Origin: Pieris napi
Lineage: Eukaryota; Arthropoda; Insecta; Lepidoptera; Pieridae
Reading direction: 5' to 3'
DNA: 64,000 bases
NCBI RefSeq assembly: GCF_905475465.1
Contig: NC_062238.1
Coordinates: forward strand, 11,377,368 to 11,441,367
Shown here: positions 44,838-54,309 of the stretch, piece by piece
Layout: every line of letters starts with the position of its first letter
Position numbering within the stretch: position 1 is the stretch's first letter
Made by a program: the position numbers and the translations under genes
The notes under the pieces: generated by a model
Seen by the model: only the letters and a program-made list of their open reading frames with translations
What the model was told of the DNA's origin: nothing
Database searches by the model: none

Positions 44838-46418
44838 TCATATTTCTTTGGAACAACACTCTAGCAATCCATTATTTTTAATAACATTAATTGATTTCAC
44901 TTTTTCATTAATAGAGGCAACGTGGGACGGTTTCAGTAAGTTTGAGTTTATTAAAGTAGTTAATAATGCTAGTATCATTTCTAAGACATCAGATTTTTTT
45001 TCCTCTTTATTTTTGTGACCAACCAGAGCACTGCCATTTTTAGGATTTGGAACTTGGAAGTCTTTTAATACATTATTATGAGCAACACGATCATAACCAT
45101 GTCGAGGTTTAGGAGGAGAGCTAGGTTTTAAGAATACTGTCTTTTTATATGAGGGATCAGTAGAATTATTCCGAGATACAGACTTCGCTGCGGAAGAATA
45201 TGCGGGTATTGGAACTTCCGGAATTGTTGAACTTAATGCATCTGCGTATAAAGGCTGTTAAGAAGGAAAATATTTACTGGCTTTGACATAAGACATGCAG
45301 CTCTGTGCCATTTTAACTTTGATTTCTGTCTGTCTCACACATTCTGGACATGATTTATCTATCGCTGAATGGGACCCTTCGACTTCACACATTACACAGT
45401 ACAGAGGATCTTCATCTGACCTGTCACATGATACACCTGCATGTTGAACTCCACAGTTATAATATATTGGAGTCTTAGAACGACATTGAACTTTGCTATG
45501 ACCATAACGGCAACATTTATAGCATTGTATCGTAGGATAAATATATATCTCTACTGGAAAAGCATTATAGCACATGAAAATCCTTTTTGGTAAAACTTGC
45601 CCATCAAATGTTATTACAACTGTTTCAGAGGGTTTCCAAGAAACCGAGTCATTAATTTTCACCTTGCGATTCAAACGTCTTATTTTAAGTATGTTGCCGC
45701 AGCCTATAGGTACGGATACATTTTGTTGAACTTCCTCTATACTACAATCTACAGGGACCCCGCGAACTAGACCCATTCTTATTACGCTGAAAGTGGGAAT
45801 GAAGGCTTTTAACTTTTTTGTTGCCAAAAGATTGCAGTTAAGAAAATTATTGGCGTCTTTATAATCAGAAAAGCCAACTACGCACCTGTTTCTTCCTATA
45901 CGCTTTACACTTCCGGGAATAATTTTATTAAATTTGTTTTGCTTTAAAAAATTGCCAAATGTTATAGTATGGAGAATGGTCCCGTCGTCAGGTGAACTTT
46001 GTATATAAATATAAATACGGGGAAACATCAGTAGGAACATATTCAGTACGGCCAATCGAAAGGGGGCTGTATTGGTTACTGAAGCTGTGGTGTTGTTTAA
46101 ATTTCCCGCGTTAGAGTCTTGAGAGATATTTGAATTTTCCATGTAAGATGTTGATGTTTGAGAGGATGTGTTATGTGAATTATTATTACTTTGCGAGTGT
46201 GTGTGTGAATTATTATTACTTTGTTTAGAAGTAACCTTTTTGATTAAAATTGACTCATCTTCTACATTGCATACGCTTTCGCACTGACAGTAATCACCGC
46301 TAGAACCACTACCTTTCTTTTTCTTGATTTTCGTACACTGCCGACAAAGGCGCAAATAACGTGTTCGTTTACGACTTCCTTCACGTGTCTGAGATGATAA
46401 CGAACAATCCGTATCCAT
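44838..46418 (-). pseudogene. Jockey-like LINE ORF1 (Gag) with one in-frame stop
   Basis: RNA-binding Gag of a non-LTR retrotransposon. ATG at 46418 (MDTDCSLSSQ). A basic N-terminal part, a Ser/Asn-rich linker (NNNSHTHSQSNNNSHNTSSQ), a central domain (GLVRGVPVDCSIEEVQQNV, a phrase typical of insect Jockey/I Gags) and zinc knuckles CYKCCRYGHSKVQC and CGVQHAGVSC, the latter with its first Cys altered by YYNCG spacing. A TAA at 45258-45260 interrupts, after which the same frame stays open to TGA at 44838 (ADALSSTIPEVPIPAYS..., PKPRHGYDRVAHNNV). Recently inactivated, since only one stop is seen. Confidence 0.75.
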
Positions 46419-46463
46419 TTTGTCAAATTCATCTTGTGAACCAACAGATACGTTTGATCCCAC

Positions 46464-46916
46464 AGGAAGATTTAGGCCAACATGGCCATCGACCCAGGTC
46501 GGGGGGCTTGTTCATGCAATATTTACAAAAACTTACCGACTAGACGTTGACACTATACACAAATATGATATAAAGATTACATATAATACAAAAATTAAAA
46601 CTACCAGCTTGTCCTCTGCGTTTTCACTAGTAAAATTAAATTAAATTTTCACCGCCGTGAAAAAAACGCCTACCATGAACGAAGTTTCCCGCGCTTTTTT
46701 TAAGTAATTTTTCAACAAATAAAGTCCGTATCGAATCATTCGCAAAAACTGTCAGACGTCAAATGTAATGTATATTTAATTGTCAATGTAAACTGACTGA
46801 ATTTAATTGTCTATGGTACAAATAACTTTTTGTAGTACAACTGTACAACCTCCAAAAAAAAATAACATTGTTTTATTGGATTATTGCTTTGCTTTGTGCT
46901 TTGAAATACGTAAGAC
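46464..46916. other. Region upstream of the Gag remnant
   Basis: Probably the 5' UTR of the LINE derivative near 46420-46640, then unassigned AT-rich DNA. No gene was recognised. Confidence 0.4.
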
Positions 46917-47097
46917 ATAGGGTATGTTCCGATATACACTGCGAGTACTGTATAGTGCTCCCACTGTTCAAAAATTTGTTCCGCTATGGACTGCCAGTAT
47001 ACAGCCGCAGCGTCCTAGGAAATATATGACGTCACAAATCCCCGCTATACTTCTACTGCGAGCACTGGCGTTTTCGAGGTAAGGTACTCGTAGTGCT

Positions 47098-47113
47098 TTG
47101 ATCACGTGATCAA
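47098..47113. repeat. 16-bp perfect palindrome
   Basis: TTGATCACGTGATCAA, within the left end of the TIR element, with a CACGTG (E-box) core. It may be part of the element's own subterminal structure. Confidence 0.5.
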
Positions 47114-47595
47114 TCAAAACCTTTTGCGGGTAGTCATAACAGACACATCGTGTCCTCATAACATAATTAATTAAATATAGTTAAAAGTAGAAATATATCA
47201 TAAATAGCAATAATAAGGCAATATTAGTGAATTGTCCATCTCTGGAAGTGATAGGTGCTTTGTGGAGTGCGGAATATATACAAATAATTCGACTTTTCAA
47301 AACTGATTTTGTGTTGGTGACTATAAATTGTGAACTATAAAAAAAAAAACTTTGTGCAAGTGATCTGAGATCCCAGATTGACAGTTTTTTTCTGTCTAAT
47401 ACGTGTTTATTTTGGATCAACGACCGTTATTGTGAGTTGCTTAAATATAAAGTATAAATACTGAAACGTACTTTACTGTGAAGAGCATTTATTGCAGTGA
47501 ATTTTTACTGAGACATTTTTAAAGAGAGCATTTATTGTTGTGCAATTACGGAAATATATTTAATAATAATATTAAGTAACTAATCTAATCAAGCT

Positions 47596-48711
47596 ATGAA
47601 GTGCCATGGCTGTAATAACGTATTAAATGTTGATCATTTTTTAAAGTGTAATAATTGCAAATGCAAGTTTTGTTATGAATGCCTTGATGTTGCTGCCGGG
47701 TCGACTAAGCAGCTCAGTGCTGAGCAATTGGCATCACTTAATTGTCCTCTGTGTCAGAATGTAACTCGGCGTAAAAACAATGACGATAATACTCCTGTCC
47801 GGCGGGGTCGCTATAACCAATCACCAAGCGCCTCCTCAAATATAACGACGTGTAAAGAGCCGGAGCGTGATTTTGCTACGAAAACTTCTGCAGGCGCTGA
47901 CTTTTCAAAGCAGCCGGTTACGTTGGACAGTATTAGCAAACTTATAGACTTGAAACTGTCCCCGGACTCGTCGTTTATATTAAATCTACGGTCCGCGCTT
48001 AGAAAGGATTTGAAGGATATGGTGACCGACGAGGTTTGCCGAGCTGTTGAGTCGGTAAAGGCTGACTTCACGACGACAACGGATTTTATCATCTTAGAAC
48101 AAAACGATTTGAAGTCAAATGTTGCAGACAAAGACAATCGAATCAGGGTACTCGAGACTGAACTTACGAAATCTCAAAACACGTTATCAAAACTCCAGAG
48201 TCGTTTATTTACAGTTGAAAAGATTTCACGTGACTTAAACCTCGAGATTCACGAAGTACCCGAAAGCAAGACTGAGAATCTGATGGAGTTATTCAAAAAA
48301 CTCTGTGAGTGTTTACAAGTTGTGGTATCTGAGAGTGATGTTAAAGCATGTCGTCGTGTAGCTAAGATGGACTCAAACTCCAAAAGGCCGCGAAACATAC
48401 TAGTTACCCTCTCGTCGCAGCGTCAGCGTGATACACTCTTGTCTGCGTTGACTCGCTACAATAAGTCCCACCCTGACACCAAACTATCTACTACCGATAT
48501 TGGTATTGGCGGCTCGTCGTCGAGCAGGATATACTTGTCTGAACATTTGTCTCCTGAAGCTAAAGAGTTACACCATGCGGCACGTAAATTTTGTACTGAC
48601 AAGAACTACAGGTTTGTTTGGGTGCGATATGGCCAAATTTATGTTCGTAAGGATGAATCAAGCCCAGCCATTCTAATTAAAAGTCATGATTCTTTCACTA
48701 AATTGTCTTAA
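47596..48711 (+). CDS. LINE ORF1: zinc-finger plus FP-like protein (371 aa)
   Basis: Nucleic-acid-binding first ORF of a CR1-like non-LTR retrotransposon. The start ATG is at 47596. Residues 1-55 hold a Cys-rich PHD/RING-like finger (MKCHGCNN, CNNCKCKFCYEC, LNCPLC). A basic linker follows, then a long helical segment (about 160-205) and a C-terminal domain (about 205-371) resembling the FP-type domain common in insect LINE ORF1s (LNLEIHEVPES, CRRVAKMDSNSKRPRNILV, FVWVRYGQIYVR). The ORF is intact. ORF2 begins about 100 bp downstream. Family identity is by pattern only. Confidence 0.8.
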   Translation: MKCHGCNNVLNVDHFLKCNNCKCKFCYECLDVAAGSTKQLSAEQLASLNCPLCQNVTRRKNNDDNTPVRRGRYNQSPSASSNITTCKEPERDFATKTSAGADFSKQPVTLDSISKLIDLKLSPDSSFILNLRSALRKDLKDMVTDEVCRAVESVKADFTTTTDFIILEQNDLKSNVADKDNRIRVLETELTKSQNTLSKLQSRLFTVEKISRDLNLEIHEVPESKTENLMELFKKLCECLQVVVSESDVKACRRVAKMDSNSKRPRNILVTLSSQRQRDTLLSALTRYNKSHPDTKLSTTDIGIGGSSSSRIYLSEHLSPEAKELHHAARKFCTDKNYRFVWVRYGQIYVRKDESSPAILIKSHDSFTKLS

Positions 48712-48807
48712 TTGTTATTACTACTACTAATTTGTTTGTTTATCATTGCTTAGTAAGTACTTGATCAATTTTTGTTTTTATATACTGAATCACACGTTAT
48801 TTCCACA

Positions 48808-51716
48808 ATGATTAATATATTTTATCAAAATGTAAACAGAATCCGTAGCAAGTTAACTCAATTTTCTTTAAATCTGTTAAATTCTAACTACGATATTATA
48901 TGCTTGACGGAAACGAACTTAAATATGAGTGTTTTCGATGGCGAAGTTGTTGACGCCCGTTACAATCTCTTCAGACGAGATCGTGCGGATTCCTCCAGTG
49001 CTAAAACCGAGGGAGGTGGAGTTTTACTCGCCGTCCATAAAAAATACCAGGTCATCCGTCAAGCATCGTGGGATAGTGATATGGAGGATGTCTGGGTTAC
49101 TCTTATTCCTGAAGCACGTGACACTTCTCGCTTAAATTTATGTGTTTGCTATTTGCCTCCTGATATTAGAATTAACAAGCTTGAACTCTTTTATAGCCAT
49201 TGCCAAAATTTACTTCTTAATCGTTTCCCTTCGGATAATTTCTTATTAATTGGTGATTTTAACACACCTGATTACTCTGATTCGATTAATCCCTCTCTGT
49301 CAATTTCCCCTAACCCGAGTAAGAAGCTCCTTCTACTAAATGAATTAATGTCACTGTGTAATCTAAAACAGCATAACTTTATCACAAATGCAAACGCTCG
49401 CTTGTTGGATTTGGTACTTTCTAATATAGATTGTATAAGTGTCAATGAAACACTTGCATTAAGTTTGTTAGAAAAAAATCATCCCGCAATTTTGATTACT
49501 CTTTCTCCGATTCAGATATATAAAGGGCTTCAACGCGCTAACATTAAACGGCTTAATTTTGCTAAATGTAATTTTGAAAACATTAAATCTGAACTCCAGT
49601 CTGTGAACTGGTCCGAAATCTTATCGTCCCCTTGTATTGATGAGTGCACCGAAGCTTTTTATGAGCTTTTATTTGAAATAATATCAAGAAATACACCAAG
49701 TTGTTGCAGCAAATTCTCATCTTATCCAGTCTGGTACAGCAAATCTTTAATTAAATGTTGAATTGTTAAATGAAGAAAAAAAACTTATATCATAAACGGT
49801 TTAAGAGGTTTGGGAATCCCCGCGATTACGATGTTTTCTCTTTGCTGAGGGTGAGATGCAAATTTCTTACCAAGATTTGTTACGACAAGTATATCGCATC
49901 CATCGAGGACTCGTTGGTCAAGGACATAAAATCATTTTGGAGATTTGTGAATAATCGTAAAGGCCATATTTCAGTGCCTCACACCATGACACTTGAAAAT
50001 ACTTCTGAGTCAGACGGTCAGGGGATATGTGACCTTTTTTCGCGATACTTTGGTTCAGTCTTTGATGATAAAACTAATAAAACTATATACACTGACCAAT
50101 CTGGTGCTGTAAATAACACGTATTTTAATATATTATCTGGCTTTTCTATTACGGTAACAGATATCAAACGTAAAATAGATATTTTGGATATTAATAAAGG
50201 GGCAGGTCCTGACCTTCTGCCTCCTATTTTCATAAAAAGTTGCGGAAAGGAGTTGTCCATTCCATTATGTATTCTCTTTAATAAATCGTTAACTAGTGGC
50301 GTGTTTCCTAAGCGCTGGAAAACTGCCCACATAATACCTATTTATAAAAGTGGTGATAAGTCAAATTGTAAAAACTATAGACCGATAAGTATTTTATCTT
50401 GCGCTGCTAAATTATTTGAGTCAGTGATGTATACTCATCTGTACAGTCATTTTAAGCCTGTTCTTTCAGACAAGCAACATGGTTTTGTTAGAAACAGGTC
50501 TACGGTCACTAACCTTCTGGAATACAAAAACTATCTCTGTCAAGTGTTTGCCACAGGTGGCCAAGTTGACTCTGTTTACACTGACTTCTCTAAGGCTTTT
50601 GACAAGGTAAATCACCATCTGCTCTGTCATAAGTTAGCGTCACATGGTATCCACGGCAGTTTATATAGATGGATCTGCTCATACCTAGACTCTAGAACTC
50701 AGTTGGTTGCGTTAAAGGGCTTCATCTCTGCACCTATCGCAGTTACATCAGGAGTACCTCAGGGTTCCCACTTAGGGCCATTATTCTTCGTAGTTTTTAT
50801 TAATGACCTTATTCAACAACTGTCCTGCAATTGTCTCTTATATGCAGATGACTTAAAAATATTTACTTCTATTACTAATTTAGATGACTGCTTAACATTA
50901 CAGCGTGATATCAATACCGTATCACAATGGTGCAAGACTAACTACATGTATTTAAATATAGACAAGTGTTTTGTCATATCGTTTACTAATAAACGAAACA
51001 AAATCGTATGGAACTACGACATAGATGGTCAATTAGTTAACAGATCAGATGTTGCAAAAGACCTAGGTATCCTGTTCGATGACAAGCTTTCATTCCGTGC
51101 CCACTATAGTCACATCACGTCTAAAGCAAACCATCTACTGGGTTTTATTCTTAGATCCACAAAAGGTTTTAAAAATCCTCGTAGCACCTTGTACTTATAC
51201 TTCAGCCTCGTAAGAAGTATATTAGATTACGGTAGTCCTATATGGTCGCCGAATTATAAGGTGCACATTGACGAAATTGAACGAATTCAGAGGAAATTTC
51301 TCAGAATTTTATGTTATCGTATAAAACCTGGCCGGTCTAACTTAAATTATTGCGATAGACTCCTGAAATTTAAAGTTCAACCATTAGAATCCAGACGCAT
51401 ACTCTTCGACTTAGTTTACCTTTTCAAAATCATCCACTCCATTATAGACTCTCCCGAACTACTAGCTCACATAAGCCTTAATATTAAATTTAGTGCCCGT
51501 AGATCTAATGAAGTCAATTTATTTTCCCTACAAATTTATAAAAATAACATTTCGTTTTACAACCCTTTGACCAGGATGGCTCGTCAATATAACGAGATGG
51601 CAAAGAGCAACCACTTACTTGTGGACATATTCTGTCACAACATTAATAAATTCATTAGTGTAATTAAAGACATCCTCCATCGTAGGTTAAGTGCTGACCC
51701 TTGTGGTCCTGGTTAA
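48808..51716 (+). pseudogene. LINE ORF2: endonuclease-reverse transcriptase with a frameshift
   Basis: The APE-type endonuclease (48808-49761) starts MINIFYQNVNRIRSK and carries LTETNL, the GGGVLLAV turn, LIGDFN and LDLVLSN. The frame ends at TGA 49759-49761. The reverse transcriptase continues in another frame from about 49770 to TAA at 51716, with YRPISILSC, KQHGFVRNRSTVTNLL, DFSKAFDKVNH, GVPQGSHLGP and the catalytic YADD (LLYADDLKIF). A small indel around 49755-49790, next to a run of eight A, separates the halves; otherwise every domain is present. The 3' UTR ends near 51936 in AAATAAATAAATAAAAATAA repeats, a CR1-like style of tail. The element is nested in the TIR transposon. Confidence 0.85.
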
Positions 51717-52390
51717 CGTTAACGTTAAATTGGTGTCGAGGAACTTATTATTATTATTATTTTTTTTACTATGTTACCTTTGATAGTTATGAGCCTTTTA
51801 TTATTGTAACATTAATTTTGCAGTGTGCACATGGTTTTACATTAGAATCCTGTTCATAACTGTTAGTTTTAAGTTTTTTTTGTAAAGATTATAATGTGTT
51901 TTGTGCATCAAATAAATAAATAAAAATAAAAATAAACCACTTGAATGCCTAACGGCTGATATAACTTACAGTTTAATAACAAACATTTAAAATTCTAACT
52001 TACTTTCTTTGTAGTATTAATTCAATTGACAGTTAATATTAATATAGATTTTTTTAATGCGATAATACTCCAATAATAGTTTTTCTTGTTGAATTGAAAA
52101 ACTTTGATGCACTCATTTGAAAACTGTGTCGAAAAACGAAGCTGACTAGTATACTGGACTGCGTTCCGTTTTAAATTGTAACCAGTATAGCTGGCTATAG
52201 AGAAACGGTTTCACAGTATACTAAATTGACGGTACTCTGTACAGTGGTCGCAGTGTATATCGGAACATACCCATAATGAGTATTGAGTAATGACACCAAG
52301 AGTGACAAACTGACAAATAATAACATTCTTAACTTTTTTTGGTTTGGTCAATCAGACAATCATTTTACGTTACTGATCTAATAAAATATT

Positions 52391-52417
52391 ATGTGTGATA
52401 CATCTGCTAAGCTGTAA
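52391..52417 (+). other. Short upstream ORF before ALKBH4
   Basis: ATG at 52391 opens an 8-codon frame (MCDTSAKL, stop) ending 4 nt before the ALKBH4 ATG. If it lies in the mRNA it could reduce main-ORF initiation. The transcription start is unknown. Confidence 0.4.
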
Positions 52418-52421
52418 AATA

Positions 52422-54113
52422 ATGAAACCTCGGCCTTGTGGCTGTAAGGGTGCTAGAACGTGTTTAATTTGTGAAACACAGTACGGTGCCAATGACTTCA
52501 AGCCTTTGATAGAGCTGGATAAGAGTAAAGGTTATGTTTACTGCCCTTTTTGCAACCTAGCTTGGCCTGGTTGGGATGGAGAATTATATAAAGAACATCC
52601 GAACCACACAGGGCAGCCAATTAAATACGCAGGTATTTATATTAAACTAGATTTTATATCAGAAGATGAAGAAAATGAACTCATGAAAAATATTGATGAG
52701 ATGCCTTGGGATATATCTCAGAGTGGACGTCGCAAGCAAAACTTTGGGCCAAAAACTAATTTTAAAAAAAGGAAAATAAGTGCTGGTAAATTTAATGGTT
52801 TTCCCCAGTTCTCTAAATATCTTCAGGAAAGATTTGATTCAATTGATTTATTAAAAGGTTATCATGTTATTGAGCAGTGTTCCTTAGAGTATGATCCTGT
52901 CAAAGGGGCATCTATTGATCCACATATTGATGATTGCTGGGTGTGGGGGGAGCGAATACTTACATTGAATTGCTTGACAGATACTGTCCTTACAATGATA
53001 CCTTTTAAGGGAGATACAAAAAAGTACAATTTATCTTGTGCTGAAGAATATCCCCCAATAATTAAAGAAGATGGAAGTCTCAATTTACAATTGCAGAGAT
53101 GTAGTCATAGTATGTATGAAGCTTGTAGACCTCAGAGGCAATTGGATGTCATAGTACGGATACCAATGATCAGGTACATAATCTTTTACAATGCTTATGA
53201 TGTGCAGTGAATACCAGAAATATTGTATTGGCTATGATGAATATGATAAAGCAAAATAAGCCATTAAACCAATTTATATTAACTAAATACTTAGTTTGCA
53301 AACATTCATACTTTTCCAAGATCTTATCAATCTTATCTTGATCTACCTATTGAATATTAGTTTATAATAAAAAAGTAACAGGCAAAACTTATACATTTAT
53401 ATTTAATTACAATTCCTATATTTGTGTATGCAATTAAAGTAATATCTATAATATAAAAATGAATCGCAAAATGTGTTGGTAAGCGCATAACTCAACAACG
53501 CCTGGACCAATTTGGCCAATTCTTTTTTTATAATATTCCTTGAAGTACGAGGATGGTTCTTACGGAGAGAAAAATTAAAAAAATTGAGTAAAAAAAGTCT
53601 AAAAACAACACTTTTCTATATTCCCATACAAAATATTTGTAATAATATTTAAAGGCAATTTGAACTTTAATACCATATCATAAAGTTCAAGTGTTAGTGG
53701 AGGGGTTCCGAGAAGGTAAATTTTTATTTTTTGACATAATATATTTGTTGTCTTATAAACTTTCTTTTTTTATCTTACTAGCTAGACCGGTGTCCCGAAT
53801 AGCAGTATAAGTATTTAAACAAAATAAAGAATCGACTGTTAGGCGGTACGATGTTCGCCAGGCCAGCTAGTTGATGATAAAATTGAATTTAATATTTTAC
53901 TATTTCAGACGTTCCTTAGCACTTATGTATGGAGAGCCACGGTACCATTGGGAGCACTGTATTCTCAGAGAAGACATTCTTGCTCGACGTGTATGTATAG
54001 CTTACCGTGAATTCACACCAATATACTTAACAAATGGTCAACACCAATCTAGCGGAGATGAAATCCGATCAAAGGCAAAACAGTTTTGGGATCATAGGTG
54101 TAGTAGTGAATAA
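52422..54113 (+). CDS. ALKBH4: ALKBH4, 2-oxoglutarate/Fe(II) dioxygenase
   Basis: AlkB-family dioxygenase. ALKBH4 in animals is reported to demethylate a methyl-lysine of actin and to act on DNA/RNA methylation. Exon 1 is 52422-53173 and exon 2 is 53909-54113 (donor AG/GTACAT, acceptor TATTTCAG), phase 2, giving 318 residues, close to the family's usual 300. The N-terminal Cys-rich start PCGCKGARTCLIC is diagnostic of ALKBH4. The iron-binding HxD is in IDPHIDDCWVWG. The distal His and the Arg pair lie in exon 2 (RRSLALMYGEPRYHWEH). The intron carries a Helitron (53445-53870). Just upstream, a TIR transposon ends about 120 bp before the start codon. It is convergent with the tetraspanin, 3' ends 196 bp apart. 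Confidence 0.93.
53445..53870 (+). mobile_element. Non-autonomous Helitron in the ALKBH4 intron
   Basis: It starts TCTATAATATAAAAATGAAT and ends TTCGCCAGGCCAGCTAG, inserted between A (53444) and T (53871). The body includes CAACAACGCCTGGACCAATT. Its 3' 190 bp are nearly identical to 9937-10124. No ORF. It makes up about 58 per cent of the intron. Confidence 0.85.
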
Positions 54114-54309
54114 GAATTATAGACAATAAAACAGTATTTATCTATTTATTAAATAATGCAATTGTTTTTTATTTTAATTATAAACCTAATTAATTGCATT
54201 TAATATGTGGTTAAAATAATATTAGCAATTGTTAAAAATATACACAATTTACATGGTTTTTTCAACCTGACTTAAATTAAAATTTCATAAAAAATATATT
54301 CTATACATA

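Larger units (their letters stand above)
46920..52272. mobile_element. TIR DNA transposon (non-coding shell) with 3-bp TSD
   Basis: The left end GGGTATGTTCCGATATACAC (continuing TGCGA) is repeated inverted at the right end (52272 backwards), about 25 perfect bp followed by imperfect pairing. ATA precedes (46917-46919) and follows (52273-52275), a candidate target duplication. CAGTATAC motifs recur near both ends (about 46992; 52150-52230). Apart from the nested LINE no transposase was seen, so the shell itself (about 0.3-0.6 kb of left and right ends) is non-autonomous. TIR start and 3-bp TSD recall PIF/Harbinger-type elements, but the TSD is ATA rather than TWA. Confidence 0.75.

Noticed and set aside
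45258..46463. Gag ORF as an intact host gene of 401 aa
   Set aside because: It starts at a GTG, carries CCHC knuckles, continues past the stop in the same frame and is followed by LINE EN text; it is a retroelement.
46920..52272. A DNA transposon encoding its own proteins (the 371-aa ORF and the RT as cargo)
   Set aside because: The ORFs are a standard LINE ORF1/ORF2 pair with a LINE 3' tail, so nesting is simpler than a composite transposon.
52395..53210. Longer ALKBH4 start with residues before MKPRPC
   Set aside because: That frame begins at GTG, not ATG. The first ATG in frame is 52422, and the 3' end of the open stretch is intronic.
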